Source: Betaproteobacteria bacterium (GTDB lineage: Bacteria > Pseudomonadota > Gammaproteobacteria > Burkholderiales > Rhodocyclaceae). From it: 46,751 bases of DNA. Positions 25,777 through 34,649 of this stretch are shown here, piece after piece (within the stretch, counting starts at the first letter, position 1; every line of letters begins with the position of its first letter). Location: positions 1-46,751 of the forward strand of contig WRMF01000018.1 in NCBI GenBank assembly GCA_009777245.1, written 5' to 3'. A model generated the notes under the pieces. That model was not told where the DNA came from. It made no database searches and saw only the letters and a list, made by a program, of their open reading frames with translations. The position numbers and the translations under genes are program-made.

Positions 25777-26715
25777 ATGCACACATTAGAGCCAACTCTT
25801 GCAAAGTATCCCAACATCGTCCTGCGCTATATTGCCGCTACCCGCCCGGCTTTTTTGAGCATCACTCTGGTTGCCTGTCTGATTGGGCTTGCCAGCGCGC
25901 ATGTTAGCGGCATTCCATTTCAGATGGACAAGGCCTTGATAACCCTGTTTTTTGCCTTGGTGGCACATGCCGGAGTAAATGTGATCAACGATTATTATGA
26001 TTACAGATTAGGCAGCGACGCGAAAAATTTCGAGCGAATTTTTCCCTTTACCGGCGGGAGTCGCTTTATTTTGAACGGCGTGTTGAGCGCGAGAGAAACC
26101 CTGATTTTCGGTTATCTGCTTTTGTTTTCCGTCATTTCGGCAGGGCTTTGGCTCATGCACGTCTCCGCCGGCGGGTTATTCTGGATCGGGCTTGCCGGAC
26201 TTTTCGCCGGTTGGGCTTATTCCGCGCCGCCTTTTCGGCTCATGTGCAGGGGGATCGGAGAGCCTGCCATTTATGTGGGCTGGGCGGTCATTGCGGTCGG
26301 AGCCGATTTTGTCATGCGAGGAGAGTTTTCCGCGCAACCCTGGTTTGCCGGAACGACCTTCGCGTTGCTGGTGGTCAATATCCTCTACATCAACCAGTTT
26401 CCGGACAGGAAGGGCGATGCGGCGGCGGGTAAATGCACGCTGGTTGTGCGGTTGGGGACTGAGCGGGCGCGCTGGCTTTACCTTTTGATAGCTGTTTTTG
26501 CCTATGGCTTTTTGTTGTGTGCTGTGGCCTTGAATAAGCTGCCTGTTTATGCGGCGGCGGGCGCTTTTGCGTTGCCTCTTTCCTTCTCGGCAGCCCGCGA
26601 TTTGCTGGCTCATGCCAATACTCCAGCCCGTCTTCCCAATGCGATAAAACGCACGATCCTGGCTGCCAATTTGAGCGGACTGGCGACAGCATTGGGGCTT
26701 TGGGCAGCTGCCTGA
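25777..26715 (+). CDS. UbiA-family prenyltransferase (MenA-like)
   Basis: This is a polytopic membrane prenyltransferase of about 312 residues. The first Asp-rich motif ([14 protein letters not shown]) and the second ([14 protein letters not shown], followed by [15 protein letters not shown]) match UbiA/MenA enzymes, and the latter resembles E. coli MenA (NTLVVRLGEVNAR). MenA attaches the isoprenoid tail to 1,4-dihydroxy-2-naphthoate in menaquinone synthesis. The start at 25777 ([12 protein letters not shown]) is chosen because the longer frame overlaps ruvC; 25723 is an alternative. It lies between ruvC and ruvA. The exact quinone substrate is not certain from sequence. Confidence 0.85.
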   Translation: MHTLEPTLAKYPNIVLRYIAATRPAFLSITLVACLIGLASAHVSGIPFQMDKALITLFFALVAHAGVNVINDYYDYRLGSDAKNFERIFPFTGGSRFILNGVLSARETLIFGYLLLFSVISAGLWLMHVSAGGLFWIGLAGLFAGWAYSAPPFRLMCRGIGEPAIYVGWAVIAVGADFVMRGEFSAQPWFAGTTFALLVVNILYINQFPDRKGDAAAGKCTLVVRLGTERARWLYLLIAVFAYGFLLCAVALNKLPVYAAAGAFALPLSFSAARDLLAHANTPARLPNAIKRTILAANLSGLATALGLWAAA

Positions 26716-26728
26716 TTGTTTTTCGGTC

Positions 26729-27310
26729 ATGATTGGACGTTTAAAAGGCATACTCGCCGAAAAAACCCCGCCGCGCCTTTTGATTGACGTAGGCGGAGTC
26801 GGCTACGAAGTCGACGTGCCGATGAGCACTTTTTACAACCTTACGGGGCAGGATGAGAACGTCACCCTGCTGATTCATCAGGTGACAAGGGAGGACGGCC
26901 AGTTTCTATATGGATTTCTGACGGATGAAGAGAGGGATTCCTTTCGTCAGCTTCTCAAGATTTCCGGAATTGGTGCGCGTACCGCGCTTGCCCTGCTCTC
27001 CGGGCTTTCGGTGGCGGATTTGCGGCTTGCGGTGGCAGAGCAGGAAACCGGCTGGCTTACCCGCGTTCCCGGCATCGGCAAAAAGACAGCGGAAAGGTTG
27101 CTGTTGGAATTGAAGGGCAAGCTCTCTTTGCCGGACGGCGTAAGCGCCGGGGCTGGCTCTGCGTCTGGAGTTGCGAATGATGTGTTGAATGCGTTAGTGG
27201 CTCTGGGCTATTCCGAGAAGGAAGCGATTGCGGCGCAAAAGGCGTTGCCGGAAGGGCTTTCCACCGCCGATGGCATCCGGCAGGCATTGAAAAGCCTTGC
27301 CAGGATTTAG
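26729..27310 (+). CDS. ruvA: Holliday junction branch migration protein RuvA
   Basis: RuvA is the DNA-binding subunit of the RuvAB branch-migration complex. The 193-residue protein has the N-terminal OB fold ([20 protein letters not shown]), two helix-hairpin-helix motifs ([17 protein letters not shown] and [19 protein letters not shown]) and a C-terminal domain III that contacts RuvB. It starts 13 bp after the prenyltransferase gene. ruvB does not follow; the next gene is on the opposite strand. Confidence 0.96.
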   Translation: MIGRLKGILAEKTPPRLLIDVGGVGYEVDVPMSTFYNLTGQDENVTLLIHQVTREDGQFLYGFLTDEERDSFRQLLKISGIGARTALALLSGLSVADLRLAVAEQETGWLTRVPGIGKKTAERLLLELKGKLSLPDGVSAGAGSASGVANDVLNALVALGYSEKEAIAAQKALPEGLSTADGIRQALKSLARI

Positions 27311-27327
27311 GGCTATTGGTCGACGAT

Positions 27328-27804
27328 TTAACGACTGCGTAAGCCCTGCATCTGTTTTTGCGCGATGATGTTTCCTCGCGCTGCGGCTTTGGCAATCCAC
27401 ATTATTGCCAGTTCTTCCTCTTTTTCGGTTCCGATTCCTTCGGCGTAGCAGCGACCCAGCATGGTCATGGCGTCTGCATTGTTGCGGTCGGCTGCGAGCG
27501 AAAACCAGTAGAAAGCCACATCAAACCGCTCCTGTTCGTGAAAAAATTGTCCCAGCGCCAGTTGCGCGTCCGCATCGCCATAGTCTGAGCGTTCAATAAG
27601 TTCAATTTGCGTCGCGTCCAGATTGAGGTTGGCAAAGCGCAACACCTCATCCATTTCCAGCCAGGTGCGCGCCGCGCCGCCTCTGCTTGTTTCCGGCAGT
27701 TCGATCTTCTGCAATGCGCCTTCCGCAAGGCGTCGCCAGACGGTGCGGCGGGAAAAGCCGGTCAGGGCGATGGTAGTTTCCAGACTGATAACGCGCTTTT
27801 GCAT
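27328..27804 (-). CDS. HTH-Sel1 repeat protein
   Basis: The 158-residue protein begins with a helix-turn-helix-like segment (ISLETTIALTGFSRRTVWRRLAEG, about 6-29) similar to DNA-binding excisionase/MerR-like starts. It continues with two or three Sel1-like TPR repeats (GDADAQLALGQFFHEQERFDVAFYWFSLAA, NADAMTMLGRCYAEGIG, EELAIMWIAKAAARGN). Sel1 repeats form helical protein-binding solenoids. A DNA-binding domain plus a Sel1 scaffold suggests a regulator or adaptor, but no partner is evident. It converges with ruvA and lies downstream of mnmA. Confidence 0.78.
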   Translation of the reverse strand: MQKRVISLETTIALTGFSRRTVWRRLAEGALQKIELPETSRGGAARTWLEMDEVLRFANLNLDATQIELIERSDYGDADAQLALGQFFHEQERFDVAFYWFSLAADRNNADAMTMLGRCYAEGIGTEKEEELAIMWIAKAAARGNIIAQKQMQGLRSR

Positions 27805-27887
27805 GAGAGGAGAAAAAGTAGGTATGTGGAAATGGGCATTTTATTTGATAGCGATGCTTTAGCCAATACATTTATGCGCTATGCGAA

Positions 27888-28964
27888 TCATTGGATAATT
27901 CCGCCGCCAAGGCAGATGCGGCCTTCGTAGAGCGCGACCGATTGACCGGGCGTGAGCGCCCATTGCGGTTGGGCAAAGCGGATGATGCAGCTTTCAAGGC
28001 TTGCCTGCTCGATTTTGCAGGGCGCATCTTCGCTGCGGTAGCGTGGTTTGGCGCTGTAGACCATGTGTTCACGCGGAGCTTCGCCTGAAACCCAGGCAAC
28101 CTGGCAGGCGGAAAGCGTGTCTTGCCGCAAGGCCGGATGCTCATGCCCCTGCACGACGTAGAGCACATTTTGCCCGACATCCTTGCCAGCGACGAACCAT
28201 GCTTCATGTTCAGACCCTTGCAGCCCGCCGATGCCAAGCCCTTTTCTCTGTCCGATGGTGTGGTACATCAGGCCGTCATGTTCGCCCAGGCATTTGTTGT
28301 CGTCCAGACGGCGGATTTCCCCTTTTTTTGGCGGCAGGTAGCGGGAGAGGAATGCCTTGAAAGGGCGCTCGCCAATGAAGCATATGCCGGTGGAGTCTTT
28401 TTTCCCCGCGACGGAAAGACCGGCATCGGCGGCGATTTGGCGCGCCTCGCGTTTGTAGAGGTTGGCGAGCGGGAACAGGGTTTTGCCAAGCTGCGTCTGG
28501 TTTAAGCGATACAGAAAATAACTCTGGTCTTTTGCGCCGTCCTCGGCTTTCAAGAGTTGGAAGCGCCCGGCAAATTCCCGCACTCCGGCGTAATGGCCGG
28601 TGGCGATGTAATCGGCTCCCAGCGTTATCGCGTGTTCGAGAAAGGCTTTGAACTTGATTTCGGAGTTGCAGAGCACGTCCGGGTTGGGGGTGCGGCCTGC
28701 CTGATATTCACGCAAAAACTCGGCGAACACCCGTTCCCGATATTCGGCGGCAAAGTTTATCACTTCCATATCAATGCCGAGCCGATCAGCGACGCTTACG
28801 GCGTCAATCAAGTCCTCGCGGGAAGCGCAGTATTCATCGTCGTCATCGCCCTCCCAGTTTTTCATGAAGAGGCCGGTGACGCGATAACCCTGTTGTTTCA
28901 GGAGCAGGGCGGCGACGGCGGAATCCACGCCGCCGGAAAGCCCCACGATTACATGTTCAGACAT
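27888..28964 (-). CDS. mnmA: tRNA-specific 2-thiouridylase MnmA
   Basis: MnmA thiolates U34 of tRNA-Lys, tRNA-Glu and tRNA-Gln. The 358-residue protein shows the PP-loop SGGVDS (10-15), [12 protein letters not shown] with the first catalytic Cys, and [13 protein letters not shown] with the second. The start at 28964 overlaps the end of the upstream secreted-protein gene by 8 nt, so translation is probably coupled. Confidence 0.97.
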   Translation of the reverse strand: MSEHVIVGLSGGVDSAVAALLLKQQGYRVTGLFMKNWEGDDDDEYCASREDLIDAVSVADRLGIDMEVINFAAEYRERVFAEFLREYQAGRTPNPDVLCNSEIKFKAFLEHAITLGADYIATGHYAGVREFAGRFQLLKAEDGAKDQSYFLYRLNQTQLGKTLFPLANLYKREARQIAADAGLSVAGKKDSTGICFIGERPFKAFLSRYLPPKKGEIRRLDDNKCLGEHDGLMYHTIGQRKGLGIGGLQGSEHEAWFVAGKDVGQNVLYVVQGHEHPALRQDTLSACQVAWVSGEAPREHMVYSAKPRYRSEDAPCKIEQASLESCIIRFAQPQWALTPGQSVALYEGRICLGGGIIQ

Positions 28965-29529
28965 CAGGCCCTGCTCCGTTCATCCAGTCTTCCAATGGCA
29001 AGATGATTGCCGGTTCGCCATTATCCACGAACCAGCTATCCACCGCATAGCGTTTGTTTTCTTCGGTTGTTTCCTCTATGACGGCGGAGAGGTGTTGCAG
29101 GACAAAAAAGCGCATCCTTTTTACCGGCTCCAACACTCGATGCCATTTGAGTCCGCCCGCAGCCTCAATCCGTTTTAAAAAGCGGGTTGTGGTTATGGAG
29201 TGGTCAATGCAGTCCATGCGTCCCCAAACGCCGGCGTCGGCGTAATTGCCTCCCTTGTCGTTGCCGATTGGCGTTTGTTCCGCCGCCAGGGCGTAGAGAC
29301 GGCCTATAACGATGGCGAGTTTTTCCCGTTCGGATTTTGCGTCTTCTGCCTCTGTGAGTTCATGGAGCAGGGCGTTAAACGCTTCCGGCGTGAAAGTCAC
29401 CGGCCATTCTGTGACGCAGCCGTAATTGAAACAGACATTGATTGCGTCGGTTTCTTCCGCGCTTACCTCGTCCGCATGAGCGGCGGAGAGGCTTACGCAA
29501 AACGCCAGAAGGTAAGGGGATATTTTCAT
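28957..29529 (-). CDS. secreted protein of unknown function coupled to mnmA
   Basis: From the ATG at 29529 the product (190 residues) begins with a signal peptide ([20 protein letters not shown], cleavage after AHA). The mature part has two Cys close together ([12 protein letters not shown]), possibly a disulfide, and another in [15 protein letters not shown]. Conserved-looking segments are [17 protein letters not shown] and [22 protein letters not shown]. The longer frame to 29685 lies in repeat DNA and is rejected. The function is unknown. The 3' end overlaps mnmA by 8 nt. Confidence 0.82.
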   Translation of the reverse strand: MKISPYLLAFCVSLSAAHADEVSAEETDAINVCFNYGCVTEWPVTFTPEAFNALLHELTEAEDAKSEREKLAIVIGRLYALAAEQTPIGNDKGGNYADAGVWGRMDCIDHSITTTRFLKRIEAAGGLKWHRVLEPVKRMRFFVLQHLSAVIEETTEENKRYAVDSWFVDNGEPAIILPLEDWMNGAGPDV

Positions 29530-29571
29530 CGGTAACTCTTCGCTCGCAATGACTGTATATCCACTTGACAT

Positions 29572-29767
29572 GAAACCGCCCTGGAGCGGTTTAGGCGTGT
29601 ACCCTCTCCCGGCGCTACGCGCCACCCTCTCCCGCAAGCGGGAGAGGGTACGACATTGCCATCTGCAAGACTTCCCCTCTCCCACTTGTGGGAGAGGGGT
29701 TGGGGGAGAGGGTAGACCGCGCCGTGATTGCCAAGAGTATTCATGCTTGTATCGAAAACACTATAGG
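29572..29767. repeat. composite repeat cluster upstream of the mnmA unit
   Basis: This holds a small AAACCGC/GCGGTTT hairpin (about 29572-29591), two CCCCTCTCCC-family hairpins (29624-29649 and 29674-29699) and a GGGTAGACCGCGCCGTGATT segment shared with the 22.16-kb island. It ends in ATCGAAAACACTATAGG, the inverse of the 21867 edge. It sits between two minus-strand genes and has no coding potential. Confidence 0.55.
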
Positions 29768-29797
29768 AGGCAGGAATAAGGATGTTTTCATTCGGGC

Positions 29798-31198
29798 TTA
29801 CCTGCGCTTTTGTTCTGCACAAATCTGCTCTTCGGTCGTATTTTCCGGCCAGATTATTATGCCCTTGCCGTTTTTAAGGACATTGATGCCGCATACTGTG
29901 TCATATGATGCAATAGTTTGGCCGCTCAAGTTGATGTAGCCGTATTTCCCGTTTTCCTTGACAAATGCCGAGCCATTGGCATTAAAAGGATGAGCTTCCT
30001 CAAACCTTGGTGGAATTACCCATTCGCCTTGGGCGCTTATGAACCCTCGTTTTCCGTTTTCCTTGGCTATTGCCAAGTCATTGGCGGTAAAGTTCCAAGC
30101 TCCCTCAAATCTTGGCGGAATCGCCCATTCCCCTTTGGCGTTGATGTAGCCGTCTTTCCCATTTTCCTCGACTGCTGCCAAGCCATTGGCGGCAAAAGCA
30201 AAAGCGCTCTGAAACTTTGGCTGAATTACCCACTCACCTTGTGCATTGATGTAACCTGTTTTCCCGTTTTCCTTGACTCTTGCCAAGCCGTTGGCAGTAA
30301 AACCAGAAGCATCCCGAAACATCGGTCGAATCACCCACTCGCCCTGAGCGTTGATATAGCCGTATTTTCCGCTTTCCTCGACTAATGCCAAGCCATTGGC
30401 GGCAAAATCATTAGCATACTCAAACTTTGGCGGAGTCACCCGCTCGCCCTGAGCGTTAATGTAACCGTATTTCCCGCTTTCCTTGACTATTGCCAAGCTG
30501 TTATCGGCAAAATCATAAGCATACTCAAACCTTGGCGGAATCACCCACTTGCCCTGAGCGTTGATGTAACCGTATTTCCCATTTTCCCTGACTCTTGCCA
30601 AGCCATTAGCGGTAAAATCATAAGCATTCCGAAACATCGGCTGAATTACCCATTTGCCTTGAATGTTGATGTAACCGTACTTTCCACTTTCACTGGCTGC
30701 CGCTAAGCCATTGTCGGCAAAATCCCGGAGTTCGCCAAACATTGGCGGGATTACCCACTCACCTTGGGTGTTAATGTAACCCCATTTCCAGTTTTCTTTG
30801 GCCAGTGCCAAACCGTTAGCAGCAAAAGCCCGAATCTCCTCAAACCACGGTTGAATTACCATTTCACCTTGGGCATTGATGTAACCGCATTCCATAAATT
30901 TCTTATTAGCAGAAGGGAATTTTATAGTGTATCTGTATCTTTCATCTCTCATACATATCGAAACAAGCTCCTCTGGCTTGTGTAACCTTCTTTCTGCAAC
31001 TACTGGTTTGCCCCTGCTTGCTGCTGCCGCTGCCTCGATTTCCTGCGAAGCATAGGCCGGAAGCGTGACCATCAACGCCGCCGCCAACCCGATAATTTTC
31101 CACATTTCGCTCGTGCCTTTGGATGGCTTTGAAAGCTCACTATCCGGGCGGGTATCCGCAAGGCGGGAAATTTGTTTTTGGAAGCAGGCGGTCAACAT
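29798..31198 (-). CDS. WG-repeat protein, paralog 1 (ten repeats, secreted)
   Basis: The protein consists of ten WG-type repeats of about 35 residues (consensus GYINAQGEWVIPPRF...FAANGLAxVKENGK). A hydrophobic segment (MWKIIGLAAALMVTLPAYA) looks like a signal peptide cleaved after YASQ or YA. The C-terminal tail contains CGINVLKNGKG and QICAEQ. The chosen start (31198, MLTACFQKQISRLA) is conserved in the neighbouring paralog; the internal Met at 31105 is the alternative if the signal peptide is N-terminal. WG repeats (KWG/WG-beta) form beta-rich binding modules of poorly known function. Its start lies just downstream of the paralog at 31249. Confidence 0.85.
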   Translation of the reverse strand: MLTACFQKQISRLADTRPDSELSKPSKGTSEMWKIIGLAAALMVTLPAYASQEIEAAAAASRGKPVVAERRLHKPEELVSICMRDERYRYTIKFPSANKKFMECGYINAQGEMVIQPWFEEIRAFAANGLALAKENWKWGYINTQGEWVIPPMFGELRDFADNGLAAASESGKYGYINIQGKWVIQPMFRNAYDFTANGLARVRENGKYGYINAQGKWVIPPRFEYAYDFADNSLAIVKESGKYGYINAQGERVTPPKFEYANDFAANGLALVEESGKYGYINAQGEWVIRPMFRDASGFTANGLARVKENGKTGYINAQGEWVIQPKFQSAFAFAANGLAAVEENGKDGYINAKGEWAIPPRFEGAWNFTANDLAIAKENGKRGFISAQGEWVIPPRFEEAHPFNANGSAFVKENGKYGYINLSGQTIASYDTVCGINVLKNGKGIIIWPENTTEEQICAEQKRR

Positions 31199-31248
31199 GG
31201 CGGTTCCGTGGGTTGAAAAACGTATGAAGGATAACAGCATTTTGCAGC

Positions 31249-32610
31249 TTATTCTTGCTTTGCGGCGGCCTGCTCTTCGCAAATTTGCAGAGCAGTCTTT
31301 TCCGGCCAGGTAATCTCGCCCTTGCCGTTTTTAAGGACACTGCGGTTGCATATGATCTCTGTGAATATGACGACTTCGCCGCTCATATTGATGTAGCCTG
31401 CTTTCCAACTTTCAAGAAACCCTGCCAAGCCATCGGCGCCAAAAAATCCAATGCTGTCGAATTTTGGCGGAATCACCCACTCGCCCTGAATGTTGATATA
31501 ACCCCATTTCGTATTTTCCTGGGCAAGTATCATGGAGAGAGCCAAGCCATTGACATCAAAATGGTAAGTAAATTCAAGCCTTGGTGGAATTACCCATTCA
31601 CCTTGAGCGTTGATGTAACCCCACTTTCCATTTTCCTTGGCCGCAGCCAAGCCATTGGCGGCAAAATCACCAGCCGACTCAAACCTTGGCGGGATCGCCC
31701 ATTCACCCTGGCTGTTTATGAAGCCCAATTTCCCGTTTTCCTTGGCTTGTGCCAAGCCATTGGCGGCAAAATACCAAGCGTCTTCAAACTTTGGCTGGAT
31801 TACCCACTCGCCCTTTGTGTTGATGAACCCGTATTTCCTGCTTTCCGCAACCCGTGCCAAGCCGCTGTCGTCAAAATGCCCGCCCCCGTCAAACTTTGGC
31901 GGAATTACCCATTCTCCCTGGCTGTTTATGAAGCCCCATTTCCCGCTTTCCCTGACTGCCGCCAAGCCATTGGCAGCGAAGGAATGAGCGGCTTCAAACC
32001 TTGGCGGAATCACCCATTCGCCTTGGACATTGATGTAGCCGTCTTTCCCGTTTTCCGTGGCATTTGCCAAGCCATTTGCGGCAAATTCAATATGGCGCTC
32101 AAATCTTGGCTGAATAACCCATTCACCTTGGGCATTGATGAAACCCCATTTTCCGCTTTCCTGAACCGCTGCCAAGTCATTTGCGGCAAAATTATCAGCC
32201 GACTCAAACCTTGGCGGAATAACCCATTCACCTTGGGTGTTGATGAAGCCCAATTTCTCGTTTTCGCTGGCTATCGCCAAGCCATTGGCGGCAAACTTAT
32301 CAGCATGTTCAAACCTTGGCGGAATCACTACTTTGCCCCGGTTAGTGATGTAACCGCATTCAGTGCCTGCATCGCGTTCATCTATATACATGCACATCAA
32401 AACAAGCTCCTCCGGCTTGTATATCCTGCCTTCCGCTATAGTTGCCTTTCTCTCCAGCGAACCGCAAGCGGTAAGCCCAACAGCCAACGCCGCCGCCAGC
32501 CCGATGGTTTTCCACATTCCGCCCGTGTTCCCAGATGGCCTTGGATGTACGCAATCATGGCGGGCACTAGCGAGGCGGGAAACTTGTTTTTGGAAGCAGG
32601 CGGTCAACAT
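31249..32610 (-). CDS. WG-repeat protein, paralog 2 (ten repeats, probable lipoprotein)
   Basis: The 453-residue product has ten WG repeats, the same length and layout as the downstream paralog. Its hydrophobic segment (MWKTIGLAAALAVGLTACGS) ends in a LTAC lipobox, so this copy is probably a lipoprotein whereas paralog 1 has no Cys at that point. The ATG at 32610 has a strong AGGAG site; the Met at 32517 is the alternative start for a conventional signal peptide. The C-terminal CNRSVLKNGKG and QICEEQ motifs match paralog 1 and the remnant near 33.2 kb. Confidence 0.87.
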   Translation of the reverse strand: MLTACFQKQVSRLASARHDCVHPRPSGNTGGMWKTIGLAAALAVGLTACGSLERKATIAEGRIYKPEELVLMCMYIDERDAGTECGYITNRGKVVIPPRFEHADKFAANGLAIASENEKLGFINTQGEWVIPPRFESADNFAANDLAAVQESGKWGFINAQGEWVIQPRFERHIEFAANGLANATENGKDGYINVQGEWVIPPRFEAAHSFAANGLAAVRESGKWGFINSQGEWVIPPKFDGGGHFDDSGLARVAESRKYGFINTKGEWVIQPKFEDAWYFAANGLAQAKENGKLGFINSQGEWAIPPRFESAGDFAANGLAAAKENGKWGYINAQGEWVIPPRLEFTYHFDVNGLALSMILAQENTKWGYINIQGEWVIPPKFDSIGFFGADGLAGFLESWKAGYINMSGEVVIFTEIICNRSVLKNGKGEITWPEKTALQICEEQAAAKQE

Positions 32611-32677
32611 GACGGCTCCTTTGGCTTAAACAACATGTGTCATGGAAACATAATAACAGCGTTCGGAGAGGTTTGCA

Positions 32678-33082
32678 TCATGTCATAAAAACACGCCGCG
32701 CGCCCACGCTCAACAATCCCAGCCAGGTCATGACGAGCGAACCGACAAGATGCAAGGCGCAGAGCGCCAGCGCATATCCGGCGCGTCCAGACATCAGGCG
32801 TTCGACGGTTTCGGCGGAAAAGGCGGAAAATGTCGTCAGCCCGCCCAAAACGCCGGTGATGATAAAAAGTTTCAGGAGCGGATCAAGCGAGCTGTACAAA
32901 TGAAATATGCCGATTGCCACCCCGACCAGATAACCGCCGATCAGATTGGCTGCCAATGTTCCAAGCGGCAACGCCGGCAACAGCGGATTCAGCAAGACGC
33001 CCAACCACCAGCGAGCGCACGCGCCCAATGCCGCGCCCGAGCCTACCGCCAGCGTTGCGCTCCAACTCATTACGTTTGTCAT
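32678..33082 (-). CDS. crcB: fluoride ion channel CrcB (Fluc)
   Basis: Fluc channels export fluoride as double-topology dimers. The 134-residue protein has four membrane helices and the conserved GAALGACARWWLG, PLGTLAANLIGGYLVG (central Asn) and TGVLGGLTTFSAFSAE (TFSTF-like track) segments. No fluoride riboswitch fits in the short upstream gap. The gene is placed between the WG-repeat paralogs and a degraded third WG tail, so it may have been captured within that cluster. Confidence 0.95.
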   Translation of the reverse strand: MTNVMSWSATLAVGSGAALGACARWWLGVLLNPLLPALPLGTLAANLIGGYLVGVAIGIFHLYSSLDPLLKLFIITGVLGGLTTFSAFSAETVERLMSGRAGYALALCALHLVGSLVMTWLGLLSVGARRVFMT

Positions 33083-33124
33083 TCCTGCGTCCTTTCTGAT
33101 AAGCAGTAAACTTTGCCGCCGGAT

Positions 33125-33258
33125 TTATTCCTGCCGTGCTGCTGCCCGCTCTTCTTCACAAATTTGCAGAGCGGTATTTTCCGGTCAGATTATATTGCCC
33201 CTGCTGTTTTTCAGGACTTTGCGATTACATATTTCGTCTATCTGGACAGCGGTTTGAC
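33125..33258 (-). pseudogene. degraded C-terminal tail of a third WG-repeat gene
   Basis: Read on the minus strand, the sequence encodes EICNRKVLKNSRGNII, then a stop codon where the paralogs have Trp, then PENTALQICEEERAA to a terminal TAA at 33125-33127. This matches the C-terminal tail of the WG-repeat protein at 31249-32610 (ICNRSVLKNGKG..., QICEEQ). Upstream homology ends near 33258. It shows a third WG paralog once stood here; only the tail survives. Confidence 0.75.
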
Positions 33259-33280
33259 ATCAATGTGCCCCTGACCACGT

Positions 33281-33395
33281 GTCTCGAAGAAGCCTCGCCA
33301 TTTATGGCGGGGTGAGCGAGACAGTTGTTTTGTGGAGCATTGAGGCTCCCTCATCTGTGGCGAGGAAGCCCCAACCTTCAGGTTGGGGTGACTCA
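33281..33395. repeat. ~115-bp dispersed repeat, copy B (terminal hairpin)
   Basis: This is a second copy of the repeat at 13031-13146 with an identical core of about 38 bp. It has an initial stem-loop (CCTCGCC/GGCGGGG) and a terminal hairpin CCCCAACCTTCAGGTTGGGG followed by TGACTCA. The compensating changes in the terminal hairpin between copies (CCTGCC/GGCCGG versus CCAACC/GGTTGG) indicate that the fold is maintained. Along with the WG remnant it fills the crcB-gapA gap. Confidence 0.75.
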
Positions 33396-33520
33396 CCCGC
33401 CTTTGCCCGACAAAAAGCAGTAACCGGATGCGGTTTTTTGTCGGCGTCCGGCAGGAGCGATAAATGCGTTAAAATAATTAGTTTTCTTTATCCGCTGCCG
33501 TCATCAATCAGGAGAATTTC

Positions 33521-34549
33521 ATGCCCATCAAGGTTGCCATCAACGGCTTTGGCCGTATCGGGCGCTGCGTTTTGCGCGCCATTTACGAAGAGGGACTACA
33601 GGACGAGTTTGATGTAGTCGCCATCAACGCCCCCGGCGACCTTGCCGCCCATGCCCATTTGCTGAAATACGACAGCACGCACGGACGCTTCAACGCGACG
33701 GTCGAGACCGAAGGCGACAGTGCGCTGATCATAAATGGCAAGAAAATTCCCTTTCGCTTCACCACGAATCCCAAGGATATTGATTGGGCGCAGTTTGGCG
33801 TTGAGATGTTGCTGGAATGCACCGGCGCGTACACGAGCAAGGCCAAGGCGGAAGCATTGCTGGCGGAGGGCGCGAAAAAAGTTCTCATCTCCGCGCCGGG
33901 CGGCGACGATGTGGATGCTACTGTGGTCTATGGCGTCAATGAAAATGTGCTTACATCCCAAATGACGGTCGTCTCCAACGCTTCCTGCACTACCAACTGT
34001 TTGGCTCCGGTCGCAAAGGTTCTTTCCGAATCTGTCGGCATCCGGCAGGGACTGATGACCACAATCCATGCCTACACGAACGATCAGGTTACTGTTGATG
34101 CGTTTCACACGGATTTGCGCCGGGCGCGCGCAGCGGCGGTCAATATCGTTCCGACCAAGACCGGCGCAGCCAAGGCTGTAGGGTTGGTGTTGCCGCAATT
34201 AAAGGGGAAATTCGACGGCTTTGCGCTTAGGGTTCCGACCCTGAACGTCTCGCTCGTCGACTTGACCTTCACTTCTTCTCGCGCCACGACGAAAGAAGAA
34301 ATCAACGCGCTCATGACCGCAGCCGCCAATGGCTCGCTAAAAGGCGTCCTCGAAGTCAACACCGCTCCCCTGGTGTCGTCCGATTTCAACCACACTACGG
34401 CCTCATCCATATTCGACGCCACGCAAACGCGCGCGCTTACCGGCGAAGACGGCGCGACACTGGTCAAGGTACTGGCCTGGTACGACAACGAATGGGGCTA
34501 TTCCTGCCGGATGCTGGACACGGCGCGGGCGTGGATGGGCGCGAAGTAG
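33521..34549 (+). CDS. gapA: glyceraldehyde-3-phosphate dehydrogenase (type I)
   Basis: This glycolytic enzyme oxidises glyceraldehyde-3-phosphate with NAD. The 342-residue protein has the Rossmann start [19 protein letters not shown] and the catalytic [17 protein letters not shown]. Later come [12 protein letters not shown], the [31 protein letters not shown] segment and the [14 protein letters not shown] region. A GGAG ribosome site precedes the ATG. A terminator follows. Confidence 0.97.
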   Translation: MPIKVAINGFGRIGRCVLRAIYEEGLQDEFDVVAINAPGDLAAHAHLLKYDSTHGRFNATVETEGDSALIINGKKIPFRFTTNPKDIDWAQFGVEMLLECTGAYTSKAKAEALLAEGAKKVLISAPGGDDVDATVVYGVNENVLTSQMTVVSNASCTTNCLAPVAKVLSESVGIRQGLMTTIHAYTNDQVTVDAFHTDLRRARAAAVNIVPTKTGAAKAVGLVLPQLKGKFDGFALRVPTLNVSLVDLTFTSSRATTKEEINALMTAAANGSLKGVLEVNTAPLVSSDFNHTTASSIFDATQTRALTGEDGATLVKVLAWYDNEWGYSCRMLDTARAWMGAK

Positions 34550-34570
34550 TCCATGTTATATTTTTTACAT

Positions 34571-34594
34571 GTCGAAACATGCGTTTCGGCTTTT
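34571..34594 (+). terminator. terminator after gapA
   Basis: GTCGAAAC (34571-34578) pairs with GTTTCGGC (34583-34590, one GU pair) over a 4-nt loop and is followed by TTTT. Confidence 0.6.
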
Positions 34595-34649
34595 GTGAGC
34601 CTATAATGCCGGATTGTTGTTTTTTTCTTACTTTTCAAGGGAATTTGTG

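Noticed and set aside
30000-32350. Regularly spaced ~105-bp repeats considered as a CRISPR array
   Set aside because: They are in-frame degenerate codons of protein repeats with no constant repeat/variable spacer structure.
31255-32688. 477-codon open frame on the plus strand opposite WG paralog 2, plus shorter ones opposite paralog 1
   Set aside because: It arises from the periodic codon pattern of the repeats. The minus frame has the ribosome site, signal peptide and recognisable WG family.
33251-33262. TTGACATCAA considered as an FNR box
   Set aside because: The spacer between half-sites is absent and it lies inside the WG remnant, away from any promoter.
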